Position numbers and translations under genes: made by a program
Notes under the pieces: generated by a model
Told to the model about the DNA's origin: nothing
Databases searched by the model: none
Seen by the model: only the letters and a program-made list of their open reading frames with translations
Assembly: GCF_001042475.2 (NCBI RefSeq)
Contig: NZ_LECW02000045.1
Span: 310,001-374,000 of the forward strand
Direction: 5' to 3'
DNA length: 64,000 bases
From: Bacillus glycinifermentans
Lineage (GTDB): Bacteria; Bacillota; Bacilli; Bacillales; Bacillaceae
Shown: in pieces, positions 18,965 to 28,227 of the stretch
How positions within the stretch are numbered: the stretch's first letter is position 1
Layout: each line of letters opens with the position of its first letter

Positions 18965-20125
18965 TTAAAATTGTTCATCTATAAACCGCTCCAAGAACCG
19001 CTCAATGACAATGTAGGAAACGCCAAGCGAAGAGGCGGTGCGGCCGAGGGAGGAAATGTTCAGGCGGTAATCGGTCAGCGCTTCTTTTTTACTTCTTGAC
19101 GAAATCGTCTTCTTAATCGAATCGACGATCGCCGGATAAGATTCGACAATCGTATTTCGCAAAATAATCGTCTCCGGATTCAACGTTCTGATGATGTTGA
19201 CGAGTCCCACGCCTATGTAAAAGCCGAATGTCTCGAACGTTTCCAGCATCTTTTGATCGCCATGGTCGGCCAGCTCCTTGACCGTTTGATACAAAGGAGC
19301 CTTAGTATGTGAAAGATACGGAGAAAAAACGGCTCTTTCCGACGCATACAGCTCCCAGCAGCCTTTATTTCCGCATCTGCATAGAGGGCCGTTCATGTCG
19401 ATCGACATATGCCCCGCTTCTCCTGAAAACCCTTGCACGCCTCTGAACAGTTTGCCGTTCATCAAAATTCCTAAACCGATGCCGGCATTGATGCTTACGA
19501 AAATGGCGTGTTCCAAATGTCCGGAATGTCCGTACTCCCTTTCGCCGATGGCTCCGGCATTCGCTTCATTTTCAACGAAAACCGGAACATTGTACGCTTT
19601 CTCAAGAAGGCTTTTCATTTGGAGAAGGTGAATCGGTTTATTCGGGGTGAAAACGATGTTCCGGTCATTGTCGACCAGGCCCGGCACGCACACCCCGATC
19701 CCTGTCAAACCGTAATGGGAATCAGGCATCTTTAGGGTGGCAAGTCCGATCAGTTCAATGAGAGCCTGCTCTGTCGCCGGAATGTCCGTCTCATCAAGTT
19801 CACGCTCGTATTGCTCAATAATCTCGCCTTCCAGGTCGGTTAAAACGACGATGATGTAATTCGTTCCGATATCAGCCCCGATCGCATAGCCGGCTTTCCG
19901 GTTAAATTTCAGCATAACGGGCCGTCTGCCGCCGCTCGATTGACCGCGGCCCGTTTCAAAAATAATGTCCCGTTGCAGCAGGGAAGACACTTGGGAAGAG
20001 ACCGTTGACTTATTTAGCCCGGTTATCTCTGAAAGCTTTGCCCTTGAGACAGGGGCGTTGGCAATGATTTGCTCAAGGATGAGGGCTTTATTCATTTTTT
20101 TGACAAGTGCTTGGTCTGCTGTATT
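18965..20125 (-). CDS. xylR: xylose operon repressor XylR (ROK family)
   Basis: A ROK-family repressor of about 386 residues. N-terminal winged helix (ISRAKLSEITGLNKSTVSSQV-type segment, SSGGRRPVML wing), then a sugar-kinase-like fold with GADIGTNYIIVVLTDLEG, ENEANAGAIGEREYG and the zinc cluster CRCGNKGCWELYASE. It releases xylO when xylose binds. I place the start at the TTG at 20125, which gives MNTADQALVKKMNK, matching B. subtilis XylR. The ATG at 20161 lies inside the -10 box (20160-20165) and would not be in the transcript. Divergent from xylA. Confidence 0.93.
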   Translation of the reverse strand, partial: NTADQALVKKMNKALILEQIIANAPVSRAKLSEITGLNKSTVSSQVSSLLQRDIIFETGRGQSSGGRRPVMLKFNRKAGYAIGADIGTNYIIVVLTDLEGEIIEQYERELDETDIPATEQALIELIGLATLKMPDSHYGLTGIGVCVPGLVDNDRNIVFTPNKPIHLLQMKSLLEKAYNVPVFVENEANAGAIGEREYGHSGHLEHAIFVSINAGIGLGILMNGKLFRGVQGFSGEAGHMSIDMNGPLCRCGNKGCWELYASERAVFSPYLSHTKAPLYQTVKELADHGDQKMLETFETFGFYIGVGLVNIIRTLNPETIILRNTIVESYPAIVDSIKKTISSRSKKEALTDYRLNISSLGRTASSLGVSYIVIERFLERFIDEQF

Positions 20126-20159
20126 CAATACGATCACTCGCTTTTGATGTAGTGCTTTC

Positions 20160-20189
20160 ATTATAGTACAGCGAATTTAAAACACTCAA
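20160..20189 (-). promoter_or_regulatory. xylR promoter
   Basis: On the minus strand TTGAGT (20184-20189) and TATAAT (20160-20165) are 18 bp apart. Transcription would start near 20152. Confidence 0.65.
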
Positions 20190-20207
20190 ATTTTTCTAAT
20201 ATTGTAA

Positions 20208-20236
20208 TTGAAAGCGCTTCGCGTATCTTGTAAAAT
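20208..20236 (+). promoter_or_regulatory. xylA promoter with overlapping cre-like site
   Basis: TTGAAA (20208-20213) and TAAAAT (20231-20236) are exactly 17 bp apart. A catabolite-response-like element TGAAAGCGCTTCGC (20209-20222) covers the -35 box, so CcpA would block RNA polymerase when glucose is present. The last two bases deviate from the cre consensus. Confidence 0.75.
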
Positions 20237-20247
20237 AAATGGAAAGA

Positions 20248-20273
20248 AGTTAGTTTAATGGATAAACAAACTT
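20248..20273 (+). promoter_or_regulatory. xylO operator (XylR binding site)
   Basis: Inverted repeat AGTTAGTTTA ... TAAACAAACT around a 5-base centre, just downstream of the xylA -10 box. It resembles the xyl operators of other bacilli, which have TTAGTTT/AAACAAA half-sites. Confidence 0.78.
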
Positions 20274-20292
20274 ATTTTAGGGGGGACTGTGA

Positions 20293-21639
20293 ATGTTTTT
20301 TAAAGAAGTAGAAACGGTCAAGTATGAAGGGGCAGACTCGGATCATCCATACGCTTTTAAATATTACAACCCTGATGAACGGATCGGCGGCAAAACGATG
20401 AAGGAGCATCTCCGTTTTGCTGTTTCTTATTGGCATACGTTTGATGCGGACGGAAGCGATCCGTTCGGAGACGGAACGATCAGCCGCTCATGGAACAGGA
20501 TGACGCATCCGCTGGATAAGGCGAAAACGCGCGCTGAAGCGGCATTCGAATTTTTTGAGAAGCTCGGCGTGCCATACTTCTGCTTTCATGACGTTGACGT
20601 CGTCCAGGAAGGCGATACATTGCGGGAAACGTTTTTTTATTTGGATAAAATGGTGTCATTTCTTAAGGAGATGATGGAGACAAGCGGAGTAAAGCTATTA
20701 TGGAACACAGCAAACATGTTTACGCATCCGCGATTTGTGCACGGCGCCGCCACATCCTGCAATGCGGACGTATATGCGATTGCAGCGGCAAAAGTGAAAA
20801 AGGGGCTGGAAATCGCCAAGGAGCTCGGCGCTGAAAACTATGTGTTTTGGGGCGGCCGGGAAGGCTATGACACGCTGCTGAATACTAACATGAAGCTGGA
20901 GCTCGACAATTTGGCAGCCTTCTATCGAATGGCCGTCGATTATGCGAACGAGATCGGCTTTGACGGGCAATTTCTGATTGAACCGAAGCCGAAAGAGCCG
21001 ACAAAGCATCAATACGATTTTGACGCAGCGACTTCGATCGCATTTTTGGAAACGTACGGTTTAAAAAAGCATTTTAAATTGAATCTTGAAGCAAATCATG
21101 CCACGCTTGCCGGACATACGTTTGAGCATGAGCTGAGGGTGGCTGCGCTCCACGATATGCTCGGCTCGATCGATGCGAATCAGGGAGATTTGCTGTTGGG
21201 ATGGGATACGGACGAATTCCCGACAGATCTGTATGGCGCAGTCCTTTCCATGTACGAGATTTTAAAAGCTGGCGGCTTTAAAGCGGGAGGCATCAATTTT
21301 GATGCGAAAGTAAGGCGCGCCTCGTTTACGGATGAGGATTTGTTTCACGGGCACATCGCGGGAATGGATACGTATGCGCTCGGCTTCAAAGTCGCCTATC
21401 AGCTTTTGGAGAACCGGGCGATTGAAAGCGTCATAGAAGAACGTTATGAAAGCTATACGAAAGGAATCGGCCTCGACATCGCCGAAGGAAAAACGGATTT
21501 GAAAAAACTGGCCGCCTATGCACTCGAAAACGATCGCATCGAAAATAAGTCAGGCCGGCAGGAAATGCTTAAAGCAATGGTGAACCGCTATTTATTAAAT
21601 GCTTTACGGTCAGAGCCGGCAAGAAAGGAGAAACATTAG
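20293..21639 (+). CDS. xylA: xylose isomerase
   Basis: A 448-residue class II xylose isomerase converting D-xylose to D-xylulose. Catalytic and metal residues are seen in [65 protein letters not shown] and WDTDEFP. Strong ribosome site AGGGGGGACTGTGA precedes the ATG. First gene of xylAB; the last base overlaps the xylB start. Regulated by XylR at xylO and probably by CcpA. Confidence 0.96.
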   Translation: MFFKEVETVKYEGADSDHPYAFKYYNPDERIGGKTMKEHLRFAVSYWHTFDADGSDPFGDGTISRSWNRMTHPLDKAKTRAEAAFEFFEKLGVPYFCFHDVDVVQEGDTLRETFFYLDKMVSFLKEMMETSGVKLLWNTANMFTHPRFVHGAATSCNADVYAIAAAKVKKGLEIAKELGAENYVFWGGREGYDTLLNTNMKLELDNLAAFYRMAVDYANEIGFDGQFLIEPKPKEPTKHQYDFDAATSIAFLETYGLKKHFKLNLEANHATLAGHTFEHELRVAALHDMLGSIDANQGDLLLGWDTDEFPTDLYGAVLSMYEILKAGGFKAGGINFDAKVRRASFTDEDLFHGHIAGMDTYALGFKVAYQLLENRAIESVIEERYESYTKGIGLDIAEGKTDLKKLAAYALENDRIENKSGRQEMLKAMVNRYLLNALRSEPARKEKH

Positions 21640-23138
21640 TGGAATATTGTATCGGGGTTGACCTTGGCACAAGCGCCGTCAAAGCGATCCTCGTCAACCG
21701 GCACGGCGGCATATGCGGGGAAGCCTCAAAGCCGTTTTCAATCATCGAGCCTCATGCCGGTTATTCCGAACAGGATCCGCGCGAATGGGCGGAGAAAACG
21801 AAGGAAGCCATAAAAGAACTTGTCGGAGGACACCGGGGAGGGGCCGATGAGATTAAAGGCATCAGCTTCTCCGGTCAAATGCACGGATTGGTGCTTTTGG
21901 ACGGCAAAGGAGAAGTGCTGCGGAATGCGATATTGTGGAATGACACCCGTACGACCGAACAATGCCGGCTGATTAACGAAGTCATCGGTAAGGCGCGCCT
22001 CCTTGAGCTCGTAAAAAACCCCGCGCTCGAGGGATTTACGCTTCCGAAGCTTCTGTGGATCAAGGAACATGAACAAGAGGTTTTTCAAAAAGCGGCCGTA
22101 TTTTTGCTGCCAAAGGATTATGTCAGGTATACCATGACAGGGCGCATTCACAGCGAGTATTCAGATGCGGCGGGCACGCTGCTGCTTGATGTGAAGCATA
22201 AAACATGGAGCAGCGAAATGTGCCGCCGGCTTGGGATTCCTGAAGCGATGTGCCCAGAATTGGTCGAATCCGGAAGCTTTGTCGGCTGTCTCACTTCCAA
22301 ATTTGCCGAAGAAACAGGCCTCACGCCCGAAGTAAAGGTTTTTGCCGGAGGGGCCGACAATGCATGCGGAGCGGTCGGCGCCGGTATATTACAAGAAGGC
22401 ACCGCTTTGTGCAGCATCGGCACGTCAGGTGTTGTACTCTCGTATGAAAAAGATCCAGATCAACAATTTCGGGGCAATATTCACTTGTTCAACCATGCGG
22501 CGCCTGATGCCTATTATTCAATGGGTGTGACGCTTTCCGCAGGCCGCAGTTTCAGCTGGTTTAAGGATGTATTCGCCAAGGATGAAGCGTTTGATTCGTT
22601 GATCGGTGAAGTGGAAGAATCCCGGCCCGGTTCAAGAGGTCTGCTGTTTACGCCTTATCTTTCCGGGGAAAGGACCCCCCATGCTGACGCGGAGATTCGC
22701 GCCAGCTTCATCGGGATGGACAGCGGCCACAGGAGGGCTGATGTTGTCAGGTCCGTTATTGAAGGCATCACATTTTCCCTCCATGAGAGCATCGAACAAT
22801 TTCGCGCCCGAGGGAAAAACATCAGCCGCGTCATTTCGATCGGCGGAGGAGCAAAAAGCGAAGAATGGCTGCAAATCCAGGCCGATATTTTTAACGCCGA
22901 GATCATCAGGCTGAAAAGCGAGCAGGGGCCGGCTTTCGGAGCTGCGATGATCGCAGCCGTCGGCTGCGGCTGGTTTCCGACGCTGGAAGCTTGCGCTGAA
23001 CGCTTCGTTCACATAAAAGAGACCTTTCAGCCCCGCCCTGAATACAGCGGGCAATATCAACATATTTTTCCGGTTTACCGGGATGTCTATCGCTATACGA
23101 AGCCATTGAACGAACGGCTGGCATTTTTGCGCGAATAG
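21639..23138 (+). CDS. xylB: xylulokinase
   Basis: A 499-residue FGGY-family kinase that phosphorylates D-xylulose. Motifs are GVDLGTSAVKAIL (phosphate 1), SGQMHGLVLLD, WNDTRTTEQC, GGADNACGAVGAGI, TPYLSGERTPHAD and SIGGGAKSEEWLQIQADIF (adenosine). The start is a GTG that overlaps the xylA stop region, preceded by AGAAAGGAG. It ends with a terminator whose stem includes the stop codon. No xylose transporter gene is adjacent. Confidence 0.95.
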   Translation: MEYCIGVDLGTSAVKAILVNRHGGICGEASKPFSIIEPHAGYSEQDPREWAEKTKEAIKELVGGHRGGADEIKGISFSGQMHGLVLLDGKGEVLRNAILWNDTRTTEQCRLINEVIGKARLLELVKNPALEGFTLPKLLWIKEHEQEVFQKAAVFLLPKDYVRYTMTGRIHSEYSDAAGTLLLDVKHKTWSSEMCRRLGIPEAMCPELVESGSFVGCLTSKFAEETGLTPEVKVFAGGADNACGAVGAGILQEGTALCSIGTSGVVLSYEKDPDQQFRGNIHLFNHAAPDAYYSMGVTLSAGRSFSWFKDVFAKDEAFDSLIGEVEESRPGSRGLLFTPYLSGERTPHADAEIRASFIGMDSGHRRADVVRSVIEGITFSLHESIEQFRARGKNISRVISIGGGAKSEEWLQIQADIFNAEIIRLKSEQGPAFGAAMIAAVGCGWFPTLEACAERFVHIKETFQPRPEYSGQYQHIFPVYRDVYRYTKPLNERLAFLRE

Positions 23139-23171
23139 CCCGATGCTTTTCTTTTAAGTGTCGGGCTTTTC
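23137..23171 (+). terminator. terminator of xylAB
   Basis: AGCCCGA and TCGGGCT pair across a 17-base loop and are followed by TTTTC. Confidence 0.7.
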
Positions 23172-23178
23172 ACGCCGG

Positions 23179-24717
23179 TTAGGACTGATCCATATGGACG
23201 CCCGTATGCGCCTTTACTTGAATTTCCGCAAATGCTTCATCGTCATTGGTTTTTGGCGATAAGACCGTTCCGAGATAAGCTCCTAAAAATCCGAGCGGAA
23301 TGGAAATGATCCCCGGGTTTGAAATCGGAATCAGCGGGTCTCCAATAAAGATCGCATTCCCCGCGGGGTCCCAAACACTTGGGCTCATCGACACGAGAAT
23401 GAGGGCGCTCAGGAGTCCGGTCAAGCTGCCGGCCAGCGCTCCGGCGGCGTTAAACCGCTTCCAAAAAACAGTGAAAATAATAAGCGGCAGATTGGCGCTT
23501 GCTGCAACGGCAAAGGCCAGCGACACAAGGAACGCGACATTCAGCGATTGAGCGAAGACGGCGAGCAGGATCGAAAGAACGGAAACACCGATGGAAGCCC
23601 ATCTTGCCGCGAGCATTTGCTCTTTCTCCGTTGCGCTTCCTTTTCTAATGATTTGACTGTAAATATCGTGTGCAAAAGCGGAAGCTGCTGAAAGGACAAG
23701 CCCTGTCACAACCGCTAAAATCGTAGCAAAAGCGATGGCCGAAATAAAGGCGAACAAGAAATCGCCGCCGAGCGCCTGGGCCAGGAGCGGCGCAGCCATG
23801 TTCCCCGCCTTATCCGCGGCCAGAATGTCTTCAAAGCCGACAAATGCGGCGGCGCCGAAACCGAGAAAGACCGTCATAATATAAAAAACACCGATAATCC
23901 ATGTAGCAGATACGACCGACTTTCTGGCAGTCTTGGCATCCTTCACCGTATAAAACCTGATGAGAATATGGGGAAGTCCGGCCGTTCCGAGGACGAGCGC
24001 CAGATTCAGCGACAGCGTTTCAAGAGGAACTTTGTATTTATTGCCGGGATTCAAAAAATCCGCACCAAGTGGAGTAACGGTTTTCATTTGATCGAACATA
24101 TTCGTAAGGCTGAATCCGAATTTGGAAAACACCATGATGGAAATAACGAGCGTCCCCGCCATTAAAAGAACCGCTTTAATGATCTGCACCCAGCTCGTTG
24201 CAATCATTCCTCCGAACACGACGTAGATCGTCATCAAAACGCCGACGATGCAAACAGCCAGCGTGTAGTCGATGCCGAGCAGAAGCTTGATCAGAGCCCC
24301 GGCGCCGACGAGCTGTGCGATCATATAAAATGTCGAAATGGCAATCGTATTTAATGCAGCGACTCCGCGAACCTTCTTTTGCCGAAAACGGGAAGCGATC
24401 ATATCCGCCATCGTAAACTTCCCGAGATTCCTGAGAGGCTCGGCCACGATATAAAGAACCACTAAATAAGCGACAAGAAAACCGATGCTGTAAAAAAAGC
24501 CGTCAAAGCCGTTTAAAGCGATCATGCCCGCAATGCCGAGAAAAGAAGCGGCCGACATGTAGTCCCCGGCGATGGCCAGTCCGTTTTGAATACCGGTAAG
24601 CCCCCCTCCGGCCGTGTAAAATTCACTCGCCGTTTTTGTCTGTCTTGCCGCAAAATACGTGATGACAAGCGTAAGGGCTACGATGATGAGAAACAGAATA
24701 AAGGCTGTCGCACTCAT
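23179..24717 (-). CDS. ywcA: sodium:solute symporter YwcA (acetate/monocarboxylate type)
   Basis: A 512-residue sodium:solute symporter with about 13 membrane segments, of the ActP/acetate permease branch (EFYTAGGGLTGIQNGLAIAGDYMSAASFLGIAGMIA, GGMIATSWVQIIKA, GTAGLPHILIRFYTV, SAASAFAHDIYSQI). It overlaps ywcB by ATGA. The ActP plus DUF485 pairing is the same as in E. coli yjcH-actP. Acetate or a related short acid is the expected substrate, but the acid is not proven. Confidence 0.9.
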   Translation of the reverse strand: MSATAFILFLIIVALTLVITYFAARQTKTASEFYTAGGGLTGIQNGLAIAGDYMSAASFLGIAGMIALNGFDGFFYSIGFLVAYLVVLYIVAEPLRNLGKFTMADMIASRFRQKKVRGVAALNTIAISTFYMIAQLVGAGALIKLLLGIDYTLAVCIVGVLMTIYVVFGGMIATSWVQIIKAVLLMAGTLVISIMVFSKFGFSLTNMFDQMKTVTPLGADFLNPGNKYKVPLETLSLNLALVLGTAGLPHILIRFYTVKDAKTARKSVVSATWIIGVFYIMTVFLGFGAAAFVGFEDILAADKAGNMAAPLLAQALGGDFLFAFISAIAFATILAVVTGLVLSAASAFAHDIYSQIIRKGSATEKEQMLAARWASIGVSVLSILLAVFAQSLNVAFLVSLAFAVAASANLPLIIFTVFWKRFNAAGALAGSLTGLLSALILVSMSPSVWDPAGNAIFIGDPLIPISNPGIISIPLGFLGAYLGTVLSPKTNDDEAFAEIQVKAHTGVHMDQS

Positions 24718-25028
24718 GATTCAGCGCCTCTAAATTCCCGTTTACATTCATCCGCCATTCTGTCAAACTGATCGGCTTTTCTCGTGTAAAGAATGCACAG
24801 CGTCCATGTCATTGCGAATTGTGCAATCGCGAAGATCCACGCCCATGTAATCGGACCGACGGCGGATTCGTTTAAAAACGTAAAGTAAGACGTCAAAATC
24901 GGCAAAAGGAAATAAAAGATCAGAAAGAAAACCGTCATCGGTACGATAAAAGCACGCTTTTTCTTTAGAAGCTCTTGAAACGCCGGAGATGCAGCAGCCC
25001 TGCTGTAATCTATTGTTTCTTCTTTCAT
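24714..25028 (-). CDS. ywcB: DUF485 membrane protein YwcB
   Basis: A 104-residue protein with two transmembrane segments (IVPMTVFFLIFYFLLPILTSY and ITWAWIFAIAQFAMTWTLCILY), the DUF485 family that accompanies ActP-type symporters. The start at 25028 is 9 bases from GGAGGG; an earlier ATG sits directly on the ribosome site. Its stop overlaps the ywcA start. Probably an accessory subunit or stabiliser of YwcA. Confidence 0.88.
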   Translation of the reverse strand: MKEETIDYSRAAASPAFQELLKKKRAFIVPMTVFFLIFYFLLPILTSYFTFLNESAVGPITWAWIFAIAQFAMTWTLCILYTRKADQFDRMADECKREFRGAES

Positions 25029-25116
25029 TCGGTTCATCCCTCCTGTATTTGTCTTAAAAGATACAACAAGGTATGTCACAGGCTCCGGTTTTATTCTTCA
25101 AATTTCATACGTAACC

Positions 25117-25203
25117 TTATTTATATAAGATGAAAGCCCTGACGATCTCTAAAAAATACTGTCTCCATAGCGAGGATTGATCGTTCGCTTTTTCTTTTGT
25201 CAT
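25117..25203 (-). CDS. 28-residue small protein translationally coupled to the flavoprotein gene
   Basis: MTKEKANDQSSLWRQYFLEI followed by an aromatic, basic tail ending ILYK. Its ATG overlaps the stop codon of the upstream flavoprotein gene (ATGA), and AGAGGTGGAAAGC precedes it. I do not recognise a family. The overlap and ribosome site argue for translation, but the size leaves chance open. Confidence 0.45.
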   Translation of the reverse strand: MTKEKANDQSSLWRQYFLEIVRAFILYK

Positions 25204-25760
25204 GCTTTCCACCTCTTATTTGCCGTCAGTTGTTGTTTTAGTTCGTTTACAGAAACAAGCGCTGCACGATCGTTTAAAATGCTGCCGGGCTGATTTGCTT
25301 TTCCGATAAGATAACCGCCGAATGTCATGCCCATGAAGTCAAAAATATATTGAAACTGCTGAATGAGGGGCAGGCCCTTGATATGGGGTACGTCATCACC
25401 GACAGCGATGACGTACGCCGTTTTTGTGGACATCTGCCGTTTAAAATCATCTCTTCCTATTTCAACAAGCGACTGGGACCAGCGGTCAACAAAATGTTTC
25501 ATCAGTCCTGACATGCCGTACCAATAGATTGGAGTGGCGAAAATGATGTCGTTTTTATCCAGGATTCGGCTTAACAGGTCTCTGTAATCATCGTCGGGAT
25601 AAACCGGAGAGCCTTCACTGTGCCGATAATCCTCCACTGCTTTGACATGATAGTCGCACAAACGGATCTTGACCGCATCAAGTCCATCTATTAACCGGTT
25701 TACAAGCGTTTCTGTATTGCCGTTTTTGCGGGAGCTCCCGCAGATTACTGCAATCCCCAT
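25200..25760 (-). CDS. flavodoxin-fold NAD(P)H-dependent FMN oxidoreductase
   Basis: A 186-residue flavodoxin-like protein of the NADPH-dependent FMN reductase/multimeric flavodoxin type. FMN phosphate loop SSRKNGNTETLVN at about 9-21, and PIYWYGMSGLMKHFVDRW, which contacts the flavin ring, are characteristic. A clear GGAGGCAGATTTATT precedes the ATG. It could reduce flavins, quinones or azo compounds; the exact substrate is unknown. It stands between ywcB and slrA with the tiny coupled frame after it. Confidence 0.82.
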   Translation of the reverse strand: MGIAVICGSSRKNGNTETLVNRLIDGLDAVKIRLCDYHVKAVEDYRHSEGSPVYPDDDYRDLLSRILDKNDIIFATPIYWYGMSGLMKHFVDRWSQSLVEIGRDDFKRQMSTKTAYVIAVGDDVPHIKGLPLIQQFQYIFDFMGMTFGGYLIGKANQPGSILNDRAALVSVNELKQQLTANKRWKA

Positions 25761-26155
25761 AATAAATCTGCCTCCTTTTGTATCAGTTTATAATGAAAAA
25801 TAAAGATCAGTAAAATTGATATTTTAGATTTTTTTCATCGGAAAAACCGATTTTAGAAGCGTATTATATCCGGTAAAAAAGCAGGCAGCCGATGACGTAC
25901 CGGTTAAAGGGAAGGCTCTGTATCGCGTCAGAAATGATGGTCTATGGAGGGGGTGCTTGATTTGTGCCATTTTCGCGGATAAAGCGGAAAAGGAGGAATT
26001 GAATATCATATAAAAGAAAGACAGCATCGGCCTGCCTCTGCCGGGACAAACAAGAGTGGCAGTATTCTCATCTGAACCTGCAGAAAGCCGTGAAAGGGCT
26101 GGGCAAACGAGGGCCTATAGCTGAATTACGTCATTATCAATATTAAATACTCTTT
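25761..26155. other. intergenic region with a possible gene remnant
   Basis: Between the flavoprotein start and the slrA terminator I see no intact gene. A 47-codon open stretch without a start codon (26003-26146, plus strand; ending GKRGPIAELRHYQY) has coding-like composition and may be a decayed gene end. Confidence 0.35.
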
Positions 26156-26211
26156 AAAACAGCCGGTTGGATCATCTTGAAAAATCAAGATTCAACAGAA
26201 CCGCCTGTTTT
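26156..26211. terminator. long hairpin downstream of slrA
   Basis: AAAACAG-C-CGGTT (26156-26168) pairs with AACCG-C-CTGTTTT (26199-26211), and inside it ATCTTG pairs with CAAGAT. Both arms end in T-runs, so it can act in either direction; it probably ends the slrA transcript. Confidence 0.65.
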
Positions 26212-26237
26212 ATTAAAATAATTGTCGGGCTAAATAT

Positions 26238-26387
26238 CTACTGCTTCAGCTGTTTGCCGGCATCTTTCTGCTTGGATTGGGAGGAAAGAAATTTTTTGAC
26301 ATCCTCAATATCCAGCCCCAGATTTTTCGCCTCCTTCATTAAAATCACCCAATCTTTGTCCAGTTTGTGTTTCGTTTGAGTATTCAT
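26238..26387 (-). CDS. slrA: SinI-like antirepressor SlrA
   Basis: A 49-residue protein with a SinI-type domain (KLDKDWVILMKEAKNLGLDI followed by EDVKKFLSS), close to B. subtilis SlrA. That protein binds SinR and SlrR and pushes cells towards chaining and biofilm matrix production while lowering motility gene expression. GGAGGAGTCT precedes the ATG at 26387. In B. subtilis the TetR-type repressor gene ywcC lies beside slrA; no such gene is present here. Confidence 0.88.
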   Translation of the reverse strand: MNTQTKHKLDKDWVILMKEAKNLGLDIEDVKKFLSSQSKQKDAGKQLKQ

Positions 26388-27187
26388 AGACTCCTCCAAT
26401 ATGATAAGACGTTGTACATCCCAAGAAAAAAACCGGATTTTTCCTTGAGATGTACTAAAGTTATAAAACAACACCTTTATGAAAACAATGACAAATTTCA
26501 TAAAAAATTCACAAATTCAAAAAAATAAACCTACATATTCCCTAAATAAATGACTAAAAAACCCAAAAAATCTTAGATTCTTACTTATTATAATAAACAA
26601 ACAATTACTGACTGGATAGTATTCAAATAAAAATGATTAATTCTCCCTATTAAAATGTTCTCAAAAGAAGCCGATTATGCTTTGAATATTCAAAAAACAG
26701 AGAGGGGAAAAGGGGCGGAAAAACCGGGAAAAGGGTCCGTGAACCCAGACGCGGCAAGACATTTAGAAGAATGAATCTGCTGGAAGGCAGAGAGGGCTTT
26801 TTACTTATCTCAAGGAGCAGCTGAAAGGCGGATAATCCAAAAATACTACCAATTCTCTTGTTAAAGTGGAAAAAAAGAACATTGTTTTCAAATGCAGATA
26901 AAAAAGTATAGTTTTTAGACGAAAACGACATTTTTTCTTCACGAAAATCTGCTTTATAGAATAAAAAACCGAACCTTTTGGGATGAGGAGAGGCCTTTCT
27001 CCTTCTTGAAAATATTTTGACAATGCAAGCTGAAAAAGCTGGAAAATGGTAAAATGAAATGGCTTGATTCACTTGGAATGCCACAGGCTGACCTGCGGCA
27101 TCGTGGAACTTCGGATCAATCGAGAGAATATCGCAATGTAAATCATGTTGATGCCTGTTTGGCGTCTGTGAAAGGGGAAGAAATGGA
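26388..27187. other. 800-bp A/T-rich region between slrA and galE
   Basis: No gene could be supported. The first 250 bp, upstream of slrA, are very A/T-rich and should hold its promoter. The rest contains purine-rich stretches and minus-strand open frames that lack ribosome sites and have no protein-like composition. Confidence 0.4.
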
Positions 27188-28180
27188 TTGGCAGTTTTAG
27201 TATGCGGAGGAGCAGGCTACATCGGCAGCCATGCGGTGGCGGAGCTGTTAAGCCGGGGTGAAGAAGTCGTCATTATTGATAATCTGCAGACGGGACATGA
27301 GGAGGCTGCTCTCCCGGGAGCGTCTTTTTATAAAGGAGATTTGCGGGACGAAACATTTCTGAAGAACGTATTTCAGGAACATTCAATTGAAGCTGTGATG
27401 CATTTCGCCGCGGATTCTCTGGTGGGGGAAAGTGTAAGCGAACCTTTGAAATATTACGATAACAATGTGTATGGAGCAGTCTGTCTATTGAAGGTAATGC
27501 AAGAGTTTGGCGTTCAACAGATCGTGTTTTCGTCAACAGCCGCCGTATATGGAGAGCCTGACAGGGTTCCGATCGTAGAAACAGATCCGGCAAATCCGAC
27601 AAACCCGTACGGAGAGACAAAGCTGGCGATTGAAAAAATGCTGAAGTGGGCAGAAAAAGCACATGGGATCCGCCATGTTGTCCTCCGGTATTTCAATGTC
27701 GCCGGGGCTCATGTAAAAGGCCTGATCGGTGAAGACCATCAGCCTGAAACGCATCTGATTCCGATCATTCTCCAAGTTGCGCTCGGAAAACGGGACAAGA
27801 TCATGATATTCGGCGACGACTATCCGACTCCTGACGGTACATGCATCAGGGATTACATCCATGTCATGGATTTGGTTGATGCGCATATCCTTGCCGTAGA
27901 CAAGCTCCGGAGCGGGGGAGAAAGCGCCGTTTATAATCTTGGAAACGGGACAGGCTTTTCCGTTAAGGAAGTCGTTGAAACCGCCCGCCAAGTGACAGGG
28001 CATGAGATTCCGGCAGAGATCGCGGAACGGCGTGCCGGAGATCCGGCCCAACTCATCGCCTCTTCCGAAAAAGCCGTGAAGGAGCTGGGCTGGCAACCGA
28101 AGCACGCGGACCTGGAAACCATCATTGAAAGCGCGTGGAACTGGTTCAAAGCCCATCCATCAGGCTACAAAAAGCAATAA
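27188..28180 (+). CDS. galE: UDP-glucose 4-epimerase
   Basis: A 330-residue short-chain dehydrogenase/reductase of the GalE type. It has the NAD loop [14 protein letters not shown], the Ser/Thr-Tyr-Lys catalytic set in [11 protein letters not shown] and [14 protein letters not shown], and substrate loops in YFNVAGAH and [17 protein letters not shown]. The start is a TTG at 27188 after AAAGGGGAAG. It interconverts UDP-glucose and UDP-galactose for envelope or exopolysaccharide sugars, or for galactose use. No galK or galT is nearby. Confidence 0.93.
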   Translation: MAVLVCGGAGYIGSHAVAELLSRGEEVVIIDNLQTGHEEAALPGASFYKGDLRDETFLKNVFQEHSIEAVMHFAADSLVGESVSEPLKYYDNNVYGAVCLLKVMQEFGVQQIVFSSTAAVYGEPDRVPIVETDPANPTNPYGETKLAIEKMLKWAEKAHGIRHVVLRYFNVAGAHVKGLIGEDHQPETHLIPIILQVALGKRDKIMIFGDDYPTPDGTCIRDYIHVMDLVDAHILAVDKLRSGGESAVYNLGNGTGFSVKEVVETARQVTGHEIPAEIAERRAGDPAQLIASSEKAVKELGWQPKHADLETIIESAWNWFKAHPSGYKKQ

Positions 28181-28190
28181 GAAGGAAAAA

Positions 28191-28227
28191 AGAGCTTTTC
28201 TTTTATTGAGGAAAGCTCTTTTTTTGT
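28191..28227 (+). terminator. terminator after galE
   Basis: AGAGCTTT and AAAGCTCT pair around a short loop, followed by eight T. Confidence 0.85.

Noticed and set aside
26003-26146. Open 47-codon stretch ending GKRGPIAELRHYQY on the plus strand
   Set aside because: It has no start codon or ribosome site in frame, and I recognise no family. Possibly a decayed gene end; not enough to call a pseudogene.
26655-26774. Plus-strand frame beginning MFSKEADYALN
   Set aside because: No Shine-Dalgarno sequence and strongly purine-biased low-complexity composition.
27017-27055. TTGACA and TAAAAT upstream of galE as a promoter
   Set aside because: The spacing is 27 bp, too long for a normal SigA promoter.
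26650-27084. Long minus-strand open frame upstream of galE (144 codons)
   Set aside because: No ribosome site, Phe/Ser/Lys-rich A/T-driven composition and no family motif; it looks like a by-product of A/T-rich intergenic DNA.
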